Positions 7,354-14,736 of a stretch of DNA of 34,437 bases are shown here, piece after piece. The position numbers were made by a program, and so were the translations under genes. Numbering within the stretch: the first letter of the stretch is position 1; each line of letters starts with the position of its first letter. The stretch spans positions 1 through 34,437 of the forward strand of contig JACIXH010000032.1 in the NCBI GenBank assembly GCA_014360565.1, in the 5' to 3' direction. This DNA is from Nocardia sp. Its GTDB lineage: Bacteria; Actinomycetota; Actinomycetes; Mycobacteriales; Mycobacteriaceae. The notes under the pieces are model-generated. The model did no database searches. It was not told the DNA's origin and saw nothing but the letters and a program-made list of their open reading frames with translations.

Positions 7354-7854
7354 GTGCTCGATCCGCATCACCATCAGGGGAAGTTCGGGCACGACTACAT
7401 TCGCGTGCTCGCCTCGGCGGCCGGCCTGGTCTGGTCGACCGATGATCTAGATGTCGACGGGGTCGACCTGACCATCAAGCAGCCGGGCCGGACGAGGTAC
7501 GGATTCTCTCCGCAGATCGAAGTGCAGATCAAGACAGTGTCGCGGCCGAGATACCGGCAGGGACAACTTATCTTCGGCGGGCTCAGTCATACCCAGTACA
7601 ACCAGCTCGCCGGCATCGATTTCGCCGTTCCGCGTTACCTTTTCGCAGTCCACGTGCCCGCGGCCGCGGGCATGTTCACCGACGCTGTCACCGGTGGGCT
7701 GATGCTTCGGCATACGGGGTACTTCCTCTCACTGCGTGATCGGGCCCGATTCGCGGTCGACAACGCCAAGCGCAAGGTATCGGTCCCGATTCCGGTCAGC
7801 AATGTGCTCGATGTCGAGGCCCTCGCCGCGCTCGTCGCCGGATCGTCGCGGTAG
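7354..7854 (+). CDS. DUF4365-like putative nuclease, gene 1 of four-gene operon
   Basis: 166-residue protein resembling the DUF4365 family, a PD-(D/E)XK-type nuclease-like fold often seen beside defence genes. The N-terminal HHHQGKFGHDYIRVLASAAGL matches the family opening. The candidate catalytic core is VDGVD (Asp38) followed by IEVQIKT (Gln58-X-Lys60), i.e. the D...(E/Q)xK pattern. His13-Asp14 occupy the place where many family members have Glu. GTG 7354 is chosen because AGGAGG lies 6 bases upstream and the product then starts exactly at the family N-terminus; an ATG at 7282 has no ribosome site. The next gene begins 5 bases after the stop. Nuclease activity and target are inferred from the fold only. 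Confidence 0.85.
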   Translation: MLDPHHHQGKFGHDYIRVLASAAGLVWSTDDLDVDGVDLTIKQPGRTRYGFSPQIEVQIKTVSRPRYRQGQLIFGGLSHTQYNQLAGIDFAVPRYLFAVHVPAAAGMFTDAVTGGLMLRHTGYFLSLRDRARFAVDNAKRKVSVPIPVSNVLDVEALAALVAGSSR

Positions 7855-7859
7855 GACCG

Positions 7860-8912
7860 ATGGTTGCCCCGCCTCGCCTCGACGACGTGATCGGGTACCT
7901 GCGAGCCCAGGGGTGGACGCCCCAGGTGCCGTGGCGCAACGGTCGGGTCTGGTCGCACGGCGAGTTCGACGTGCTGGTGCCCGACGGCGAGGTCGTCGAC
8001 TTCACGGCGCGTATGCGGGCGCTGGTGCGTTGTGTCGCAGACTCCGAGCAACGGTCGGCGGAAGTCGTGGTGCGCGACATCGTTTCCGGTGGCGTCGACA
8101 TCGTCGGGTATCGCGCGGGTGATGGCGAGGTCTCGCTCGAAGCGGGCACGGCCGCGCTGGCAGCCCTGCGTTCGCTGCTCGTCACCTGTGCGTATCAAGT
8201 CGCGGGCAGCGAGATCAGGATGTCGTCGATGCGACAGCGCGCGGTCGCCGAACTGCTCGACGACACCACACTGCTGCCGCGTCGGGACACTTTCGGCTTC
8301 GACGTGTTCCTCGCGGGTCCCGGTTCACGGCTGGGGCGTGGCTCGGCGATCCGGTTGCTGGACATCGCGGCGACGGTCCGGGGCGCGGCGCACGGGGAGA
8401 GGTTCGGCATAGCGCACGAGATCCGGTACGAGACGGTCGAACAGTTCAGCGCGCTCGGGTCGGCGGAGCGTAGCCCGATGCGGTTCGAATTGAATTTCCG
8501 CTGGTCACATCAAGTTCCGCGGCCGGATGTCGCGGTCGAGTTCTCCAGCGGCGCGGTCGCCCGGCTGCCGAGACTGTTCGACGACGCCGTCGCTTCCTCT
8601 CCGCTGCCGACCGACCGGCTCGAATCGCTGCCCGGCCCTGCCTCGCCCGCGATGGTCGAAGGGGTCGTGGTCGGGCTGGACAACGATGGTGGTCCGAAGG
8701 CGATCGTGCGCGGCGTGCTCGTCGTCGACGAGACGACCACCGGTCGGCAACGACGCGTCACAGTGCGGCTGCGCTCGGCTGACGATTACGTGAAAGCCCT
8801 TGCGGCACACAGCTCGCTTGCCCGCGTGCGCGCTATCGGAACCTTCGACGGTAGACGTGACCTGCAAGTGTCCGAGAACGGATTCACCGTCATCGAAGGC
8901 GACGGATCGTGA
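7860..8912 (+). CDS. Uncharacterised 350-residue protein, gene 2 of four-gene operon
   Basis: No family with known function recognised. The product is soluble with no signal peptide or membrane segment. The first 110 residues (VIGYLRAQGWTPQ, GEFDVLVPDG, FTARMRALVRCVADSEQRS, VDIVGYRAG) look like a compact alpha/beta domain. The middle region (LEAGTAALAALRSLLVTCAY, then FGFDVFLAGPGS) and the last 100 residues (beta-rich, SPAMVEGVVVGLDNDG, RVRAIGTFDGRRDLQVSENGF) suggest further domains. From memory, proteins of this layout recur in actinomycetes next to a winged-helix protein and a large ATPase, but I could not search for this. ATG 7860 follows the previous stop by 5 bases with GGTAGGA just upstream, so the two genes are probably translated from one mRNA. 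Confidence 0.85.
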   Translation: MVAPPRLDDVIGYLRAQGWTPQVPWRNGRVWSHGEFDVLVPDGEVVDFTARMRALVRCVADSEQRSAEVVVRDIVSGGVDIVGYRAGDGEVSLEAGTAALAALRSLLVTCAYQVAGSEIRMSSMRQRAVAELLDDTTLLPRRDTFGFDVFLAGPGSRLGRGSAIRLLDIAATVRGAAHGERFGIAHEIRYETVEQFSALGSAERSPMRFELNFRWSHQVPRPDVAVEFSSGAVARLPRLFDDAVASSPLPTDRLESLPGPASPAMVEGVVVGLDNDGGPKAIVRGVLVVDETTTGRQRRVTVRLRSADDYVKALAAHSSLARVRAIGTFDGRRDLQVSENGFTVIEGDGS

Positions 8913-8940
8913 GAGAACGGATCGAACATTGTCGGATCAG

Positions 8941-9534
8941 ATGAGTCCACGAGAACTTGCTGTGCTGCTCACGCTGTTGGCGCAGGCACGCGAACTCACG
9001 AACGCCGAACTCTTCGCGGTGGCCGGGGTGACGCTCGACGGCAAACCGCGACTTCGGCTCAACAAGTTGGGGCTGGTCGACAGCGTGAAGGTCGGTCGAG
9101 CGCTCGTGCACGAACTCACCGAGCAGGGGGCCGAGTGGTGCACCGCGGAGCTCACGCGCCCACGCCCGGAGAAATCCGGTTCCTACGGAGGGGCCCTGTA
9201 CGCGGTATTGGCCGGGCTGCACCGGCATCTCGAGACCTCGGGGCAATTGCTCACCGATGTCTTCGTCCCTGATGTAGCGGGCCAGATTCTCCGGAAATAC
9301 ACCGAGCTGACCAAGGGCAAACCCGACCAGGTCCGGCTCTCCGAGCTGCGAACCAGGTTGCCGCACATTCCACCCACCGACTTCTCGGAGGCGATGGCGC
9401 GGCTGGCCGATCGTGACGGTGTGCACGTGCGGGCGGAGGCCGATCGCAAAACGCTGACCGACGATGACCACGCGGCGGCCATTGTGCTGGGCGGTACCCC
9501 TCGTCATCTGCTGACCGTCGAGGCGGTGCGGTGA
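8941..9534 (+). CDS. Double winged-helix protein, gene 3 of four-gene operon
   Basis: 197-residue soluble protein with two apparent winged-helix domains. The first spans about residues 1-65: SPRELAVLLTLLAQARELTNAEL, then LRLNKLGLVDSVKVGRALVHELTEQGAEW, an LT..EL../L..LGL../HELT..G pattern. The second spans about 125-195: VRLSELRTRLPHIPPTDFSEAMARLADRDGVHV followed by KTLTDDDHAAAIVLGG. It could bind DNA as the regulator of the operon or act as an adaptor that positions the ATPase on DNA. ATG 8941 is used; an in-frame TTG at 8929 is possible, and neither has a strong ribosome site. Its stop overlaps the start of the ATPase gene by 4 bases (GTGA), so the two are translationally coupled. Confidence 0.85.
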   Translation: MSPRELAVLLTLLAQARELTNAELFAVAGVTLDGKPRLRLNKLGLVDSVKVGRALVHELTEQGAEWCTAELTRPRPEKSGSYGGALYAVLAGLHRHLETSGQLLTDVFVPDVAGQILRKYTELTKGKPDQVRLSELRTRLPHIPPTDFSEAMARLADRDGVHVRAEADRKTLTDDDHAAAIVLGGTPRHLLTVEAVR

Positions 9535-12500
9535 ACGACCTGGAATATCGCGCGCTCGCGCGGGTGCAGTTCAGCACCGCACTCGGCCCGGATTCGATCT
9601 GGCGCCCGCAGAGCTACCACGTCGAGGAGCTGCATCGGGCAGCGTCGGCGGAGATTGCCAGGGCCATCGGCCTGGCGAAGGATCGGCCGCAGATATCGCC
9701 GACCGGGTACATCCTCAACGGTGATCCGGGAGTTGGGAAAACCCACCTGCTCGGATGGATTCGGCAGTATGTCCAAGATCCGGCAGTGGGCGGATTCTTC
9801 TTCATGCCGAAATTGCTCGACGGTAAGTCGTTCTGGGACGGCGCCGTTCACGGTGTGATGAACAGGCTGGTCGACGCCGACGGTGATCAGCTGCGCAGGT
9901 TGCTGGTCGCTCTGGCGAAACGTGCTGGATTCGATCCCGAACGCACCGCACGGATCGCCGGGCCGATGCGTCCCAAACCCGAGGACATCGAGCGGTTTCT
10001 GGACGATCTGTCGGCCCCGGAGCCACAGTTGGCTTACGAATGCCGGGACACGTTGCGGGCTCTGGTCTTGTTCCGGGCCGGCGGCGCTTTGCGCTACGTG
10101 GGCGACACCTTTCTGATTCTGCGCGATCCTCTCGATCGTGACACCGCGATGGAGTGGGGCTTCCGGCCCGGGAACCGCACCGCTCAGTTGATTTTTCACG
10201 ATTTGATCAGCTTGTTCGCGGCGGTTGGCCCGGTGGTGATCGCGGTCGACCAGATCGATGACGTCATGGCCAAGGGCGGCGCCGAGCGCACCGCGCACCT
10301 CGCGGACAGTCTGATGAAGCTTCGCGAAGAGACGGTCCGAACGATTGTCATCGCCGCGTGCATCCCTACAACCTGGGATTACCTGAAGAAGCAAGGGGTG
10401 GCCTCGGTCGAAGACCGGTTCACCGACCAGTTTCTGGCGACCAAGCTGCCCGGTGCCGCGGTGGCGGCGGCAGTGGTCGCCGGACATCTGCGGGTGCTCT
10501 ACGACGAAGTCGACTTCTTACCGGCTTACCCGACGTGGCCCATCGACCCGCGCGCCTTCGAAGCTGATGCGGTATCCAAGTACACCCCGCGCAGATTGCT
10601 GCAACTGGTCGCCGATCATGTGCGGAATTGTCTGGAGCGAAAAGAGATTCGGGAACTGGGGGATTTCACCGATCTCGAGAAGGGTGCCGAGGCGAAGGTG
10701 CCGGTGCCGCCGGCGGATCACAGCGGTTTCGACAGTCACTTCAACGAACTGCGCGAAGCCGCCGATTCCACGAGGGCGCTCGACCCCGCCGAAGAAGACG
10801 AGATCATGGCCGACCTACTCAAGGCGGCCCTGCAGTGTTTCGTCCTCGAACAGCGCGACCGCGACGACTTGAGCATCGACCCGGCGACTGCCACCGGGCG
10901 AGCGCTGCACGCCCGCCTGTTGCGGACGGTCGACCCCGTTCTCGAAGAACAGGAGCACTGGAGCTTCCGGGCGATCGGCCACACCCATCACCTGGCCGTG
11001 CAATCCCGGATGCGTTCAGCGGTCATCGAATCCGGTATCGAAGAGACCGACGGCAACCGTCATCTGACGATCCTGCGCAACATCCCGTTCTCGAAAGGTC
11101 CCAAAACCCTGGCGATGCTGGGTGAGCTGGCCGCATCGGAGGGGCGGACGTTACCGATTTCGCAGGATGATCTGCTCACGTTCACGGCGCTGCAGCAGAT
11201 GCTCGCTGAGGCGAGGCCGGGATTCGACCGTTGGCTGGTGGAACGCACGCCTGCTGGAAAGACTCAGTTGTTCCGGCGGGTGTTCGGTGATCTGCCGGAA
11301 CCTGCTGTCCTGCATGACCCCGCGCCGGATCTGCCGATGTCCGCCGGGTCCGATTCCGCCAACGAGCGATCGCCCGTCGTACTACCCGGATCCGCCGAGC
11401 CGTCGGTCGTACTCGGTCGGGGTATCGCCGATGGCATCGAGTTCGTAGTTCCGCTCGAACTGCTGCGCAAGCACCTGGTCCTGTTCGCCAGTAGCGGCTC
11501 GGGCAAGACGGTATTGCTGCGGCGGCTGGTGGAAGAAGTGGCACTGCACGGGGTTTCGGTGATCGTCCTCGATGTGAACAATGACCTCTCCCGGCTCGGT
11601 GACGCCTGGCAGCACCCACCGTCGGCGTGGCACCCGGGCGACGCAGAAAAGGCAGCGCGGTATCTGGCTGAGACCGATGTGGTTGTGTGGACCCCACGCA
11701 GACAAGCCGGCCGCCCGCTCATCCTGAACCCGCTCCCGGATTTCGGGGCGGTGCTCGACGACCCGGACGAACTGCGGACCGCCGTGGAGGTGGCCGCCGG
11801 TGATCTGCTGGCGCGGTCCGGCATCGCACGGGCGAAGTCGGAAAAGGCGCGCGCGGTGCTGTTGCAGACGCTCACCCATTTCGCCAGGTCGGGGGAGACG
11901 AAACTGTCGGGCCTCATCGAGCTGCTCGGTGATCTCCCTGATGGTGTGAGTCGTGTGCGCAACGCCGCGGACCTCGCGGCCGAAATGGCGGACGGGCTCA
12001 CGGTTTCCATGATCAACGACCCACTGTTCGGCGGCGATGGTGAACCCCTCGACCCCGGCGTCCTGCTGACTCCGGCGCCGGGGAAGAAGGCTCGGGTTTC
12101 CGTCGTCAGTTGTGTGGGACTACCCGACCCCGACCAACGCGCCACTTTCGTCAGCCAGCTCCAGGTCGCCTTGTTCACCTACTTCAAGACCAACCCCGCA
12201 GGTGACCGGCCGCTCGGGGCGCTGCTGGTCCTCGACGAGGCCCAGATGCTCGCACCCTCGGGCAAGAGCACTCCGGCCACCGCCAGCACCTTGATGCTCG
12301 CGGCCCAGGCACGAAAATATGGGCTCGGCATCGCCTATGCCACGCAAGCGCCGAAAGGGCTCGACAACAAGGTGGTGGGCAACACGGCGGTCCAGTTCTT
12401 CGGAAAGCTGGGTACCGCGGTGCAGATCCAGGCAGCCAAGAGCATCGCCGCCACCTGGGGCGGAAATGTCGACGACATCGGCAGACTGAGTACCGGCCAG

Positions 12501-12626
12501 TTCTACGGGGCCACCGAAGGGCGTGCGTTCCGCAAGCTCGCGACGCCGCTGTGCCTGAGCTACCACCCCGCCAGCCCGCCGACCGAGGCCGAAGTGCTCG
12601 AGCGGGCACGGCGGGGCGAGCAATAG
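9531..12626 (+). CDS. Dual P-loop ATPase (AAA module plus HerA/DUF87-like module), gene 4 of four-gene operon
   Basis: 1031 residues with two complete nucleotide-binding modules. Module 1: Walker A GDPGVGKT at 64-71 and Walker B VVIAVDQIDD with Asp240, AAA/STAND-like. Module 2: Walker A GSGKT at 656-660 (in LFASSGSGKTVLLRRL), Walker B LLVLDEAQ with Asp902-Glu903, then AAQARKYGLGIAYATQAPKGL. This spacing and the ATQAP segment are typical of HerA/VirB4/DUF87 DNA-pumping ATPases. A helical linker (about 350-640) joins them. HerA ATPases form hexamers that translocate DNA and in several defence systems pair with a nuclease; here the DUF4365 gene is the natural partner. The GTG start overlaps the previous stop by 4 bases. 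The end is 6 bases from a convergent gene. Helicase or translocase activity is inferred. Confidence 0.9.
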   Translation: MNDLEYRALARVQFSTALGPDSIWRPQSYHVEELHRAASAEIARAIGLAKDRPQISPTGYILNGDPGVGKTHLLGWIRQYVQDPAVGGFFFMPKLLDGKSFWDGAVHGVMNRLVDADGDQLRRLLVALAKRAGFDPERTARIAGPMRPKPEDIERFLDDLSAPEPQLAYECRDTLRALVLFRAGGALRYVGDTFLILRDPLDRDTAMEWGFRPGNRTAQLIFHDLISLFAAVGPVVIAVDQIDDVMAKGGAERTAHLADSLMKLREETVRTIVIAACIPTTWDYLKKQGVASVEDRFTDQFLATKLPGAAVAAAVVAGHLRVLYDEVDFLPAYPTWPIDPRAFEADAVSKYTPRRLLQLVADHVRNCLERKEIRELGDFTDLEKGAEAKVPVPPADHSGFDSHFNELREAADSTRALDPAEEDEIMADLLKAALQCFVLEQRDRDDLSIDPATATGRALHARLLRTVDPVLEEQEHWSFRAIGHTHHLAVQSRMRSAVIESGIEETDGNRHLTILRNIPFSKGPKTLAMLGELAASEGRTLPISQDDLLTFTALQQMLAEARPGFDRWLVERTPAGKTQLFRRVFGDLPEPAVLHDPAPDLPMSAGSDSANERSPVVLPGSAEPSVVLGRGIADGIEFVVPLELLRKHLVLFASSGSGKTVLLRRLVEEVALHGVSVIVLDVNNDLSRLGDAWQHPPSAWHPGDAEKAARYLAETDVVVWTPRRQAGRPLILNPLPDFGAVLDDPDELRTAVEVAAGDLLARSGIARAKSEKARAVLLQTLTHFARSGETKLSGLIELLGDLPDGVSRVRNAADLAAEMADGLTVSMINDPLFGGDGEPLDPGVLLTPAPGKKARVSVVSCVGLPDPDQRATFVSQLQVALFTYFKTNPAGDRPLGALLVLDEAQMLAPSGKSTPATASTLMLAAQARKYGLGIAYATQAPKGLDNKVVGNTAVQFFGKLGTAVQIQAAKSIAATWGGNVDDIGRLSTGQFYGATEGRAFRKLATPLCLSYHPASPPTEAEVLERARRGEQ

Positions 12627-12632
12627 CGTCGG

Positions 12633-13967
12633 TCAGGTTCTGGTGATCGGGGGGAGGGTGTAGGTCTGGTCGAGGATTGTCGGCTGTGGCTCGTACATGC
12701 GCATGCAGGGGCGGAAGCCCCCTTCGGGGGCGGGGAGCCAGTTCGCGCGGGCCTTGGGGTCGACGGGCTCGGCGTGGCTGATGGTGATGGTGAGGGAGCC
12801 GTTGTCGTCGTAGACGAGGCCGGGGGTGCGGTCGCCGATCGAGTAGCGGTCGATCGGGTTGGCGCACAGGTAGAAGTCGGGGGTCGAGTACATGGTGACC
12901 GACCAGAAGGCATTGACCGGCGGGGTGGGGTCGAGGCGAAGGGTGTAGGTGTTCGCGCCGGTCAGTGGCTGGCCGGTGTGGTCGGTGTAGATCATGGCGT
13001 AGGCCGCCTCGTAGGCGTGGTTGCCCCAGAGTCCGGCCTTGGCGGCTACGGCGCGAGTGGTGATGCGCTGCTTCTGGTCGGTGATCTTGAAGTTCTCGTC
13101 GTCGAGTGTCCCGACCTCGAAGAAGTCGATGTTGTAGTCGAACAGGTGCAGTGTCGGCTGCCAGCCGTTCTCCCCGGTGCCCGGCCCGCTCTGCATCGCG
13201 TTGTTCAGCTCTTCCTGGCCCTCACCCAGTCCGGCCCGCAGCGCGGATGCTCGGTCCGGTTCGAGGGAGGGGTAGGGAGAGGTGCCTGTTGTCGTCAGGC
13301 CGATCGGTGCGAAGGACTCCTGGAGTGCGAGATCGCGCTCGGCGGGCGGGAACGCCTGCGACCACACGCGGACCTTCTCGAGAAACATCAGGTCCGCGGC
13401 TACGGTCGGGTCCGGCGTCGGGAGTCCCGCTGGTTGCGCGGCTCGGTCGGCGGCGGTCAAGGTCATCGCGTCCTGCAAGGCGTGCACTGCGGGGAGGTCG
13501 GCTTCGCCGGTGCAGGCCCATCGGCCGACGATCACACCCACAGCGGTGGGGAACCGGATGACCGTGGTGTCGTCGGGGGCCGTGCCGGTCCAGGTCGGCG
13601 GTACGAGCAGGTAGTCGCCTGCGCGATTTCCGGTGGCCCGGGTGCCGACGTAGGCGAAGTTGTCGGTCCAGGCGTCGATGAACTGCATGACGTAGTAGCG
13701 GTCACCGGCATCAGGCACGTGAAAAGTCACCGGGCCGACCGAAAGGTCTATCGGGGCGATCGAGTACACCGTGTCGTTGTTGACCGAGACGAACGTCGCC
13801 GAGGCGCCGGCGAGGGTGCGGGCGTGGGAGAAGCCGTTGAACGGGGTCGCCGGATTGCCGCCGATGCCCTCGCGCAGGAATCGCTCGATCGAATCGAGGT
13901 TGAAGACCAGGGGAAATCCGTACAGGTAGGCCTGTGCGGTCAGCTCGGGCACGTTCTGATCCGGCAT
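12633..13967 (-). CDS. DUF1254/DUF1214 domain protein
   Basis: 444-residue protein with an N-terminal DUF1254 domain (ELTAQAYLYGFPLVFNLDSIERFL, then NNDTVYSIAPIDLSVGPVTFHVPDAGDRYYVMQFIDAWTDNF) and a C-terminal DUF1214 domain (about 330-440, including LTGANTYTLRLDPTPPVNAFWSVTMYS and ISHAEPVDPKARANWLPAPEGGF). The pair is common in bacteria and is often described as a putative envelope or exported protein, but this copy has no signal peptide. Biochemical role unknown. ATG 13967 is supported by GAGGAG about 6 bases upstream; an in-frame extension to 14027 lacks this. Convergent with the ATPase operon and followed upstream by a TetR gene in the same direction. Confidence 0.88.
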   Translation of the reverse strand: MPDQNVPELTAQAYLYGFPLVFNLDSIERFLREGIGGNPATPFNGFSHARTLAGASATFVSVNNDTVYSIAPIDLSVGPVTFHVPDAGDRYYVMQFIDAWTDNFAYVGTRATGNRAGDYLLVPPTWTGTAPDDTTVIRFPTAVGVIVGRWACTGEADLPAVHALQDAMTLTAADRAAQPAGLPTPDPTVAADLMFLEKVRVWSQAFPPAERDLALQESFAPIGLTTTGTSPYPSLEPDRASALRAGLGEGQEELNNAMQSGPGTGENGWQPTLHLFDYNIDFFEVGTLDDENFKITDQKQRITTRAVAAKAGLWGNHAYEAAYAMIYTDHTGQPLTGANTYTLRLDPTPPVNAFWSVTMYSTPDFYLCANPIDRYSIGDRTPGLVYDDNGSLTITISHAEPVDPKARANWLPAPEGGFRPCMRMYEPQPTILDQTYTLPPITRT

Positions 13968-14100
13968 GTGCGCTCCTCGTCCTGGCGTACGGGTGCGCGA
14001 CCGTGACTGGACGCGCGACACCAGCATTCGCCGGTGCTCGGTCGGCGCACATCGCCCGGAGCGGGTGAGATCGCCGCGTGCCGGTTCGGAGACGAGCGTG

Positions 14101-14640
14101 TCAGGCGCGGATGATGGCCCGGGCGCCCGCGGTGAGCTGGGCCGCCGACGGAGCGTTGTCCGGGTCGACCAGCCATTGCACGAGTAGGCCGCCGATCATC
14201 GTTTGCAGGACCGCGCCGACATTGCGGTCGCCGTTGCCGAAGGCCTCGGCCAGGCCGCGGCGGGCGAGTGCCTGCGCGTCGGCCAGTTCTGCGCGCAGCT
14301 CGGGGGAGTGCAGTGCCTGATTGAGGCATTCCGCATTGGCGTGCCACAGCGGCGCGTTCTCGACGAACGAGGTGATCAAGCTCTGCCAGAACGCTTCCAG
14401 GCGGGCGGGGGGGTCGATCGGATCGGTGGCGGGCAGGGCGGCGAGGATCTGGGTCACCGCGGTCGCGCTGGACTCCAGCATCGCCTGTTGCAGCAGCTTG
14501 TCGCGGGTGCCGAAGTGGTAGTTGATGGCGGCGAGGTTGGTGCCGGAGGCCGCGACGATGTCGCGGACGGTGGTGCGGGCATAGCCGCGTTCGGCCAGGC
14601 ACTGCTTGGCGGCTTCCAGGAGATCTTCGCGCGTTCCCAC
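14101..14640 (-). CDS. TetR-family transcriptional regulator
   Basis: 179-residue one-component repressor. The N-terminal helix-turn-helix is clear: REDLLEAAKQCLAERGYARTTVRDIVAASGTNLAAINYHFGTRDKLL (residues 4-50). The C-terminal ligand domain runs to the end. GTG 14640 is preferred over an in-frame ATG at 14682 because the 13 extra codons in between end in G/C only about 5 times, unlike real genes here, and the family normally starts a few residues before REDLLEAA. No strong ribosome site is visible for either. It diverges from a PapA5-like acyltransferase gene across a perfect 37-bp dyad, so it probably represses both itself and that gene. Confidence 0.9.
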   Translation of the reverse strand: MGTREDLLEAAKQCLAERGYARTTVRDIVAASGTNLAAINYHFGTRDKLLQQAMLESSATAVTQILAALPATDPIDPPARLEAFWQSLITSFVENAPLWHANAECLNQALHSPELRAELADAQALARRGLAEAFGNGDRNVGAVLQTMIGGLLVQWLVDPDNAPSAAQLTAGARAIIRA

Positions 14641-14683
14641 CAGCGCACGATAGCAAGTGGTGCATACACTTGTTCGTGACATC

Positions 14684-14720
14684 CGTTTCAAACAGTTGTC
14701 AGTGACAAGCGTATGAAACG
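14684..14720. promoter_or_regulatory. 37-bp perfect dyad operator between TetR and acyltransferase genes
   Basis: Symmetric about base 14702: outer arms CGTTTCA (14684-14690) and TGAAACG (14714-14720), inner arms TTGTCA (14696-14701) and TGACAA (14703-14708), equal 5-base spacers. This two-tier dyad is the size expected for two TetR dimers. It covers the -35 of the rightward promoter. Confidence 0.8.
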
Positions 14721-14730
14721 ACTGTATGTT
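14702..14730 (+). promoter_or_regulatory. Promoter of the PapA5-like gene, leaderless
   Basis: GTGACA (14702-14707), 17-base spacer, TATGTT (14725-14730). Transcription would begin near 14737, which is the A of the ATG used for the acyltransferase, so the mRNA would be leaderless. The -35 lies inside the dyad operator. Confidence 0.6.
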
Positions 14731-14736
14731 TCGTGC

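Noticed and set aside
7133..12632. The candidate defence operon as a recently inserted mobile element
   Set aside because: No integrase, transposase, tRNA, terminal inverted repeats or target duplication is visible at either side.
12774..14006. 410-codon plus-strand open frame opposite the DUF1254/DUF1214 gene
   Set aside because: Composition is Gly/Val/Arg-rich without any domain, while the minus strand has clear family motifs and a good ribosome site.
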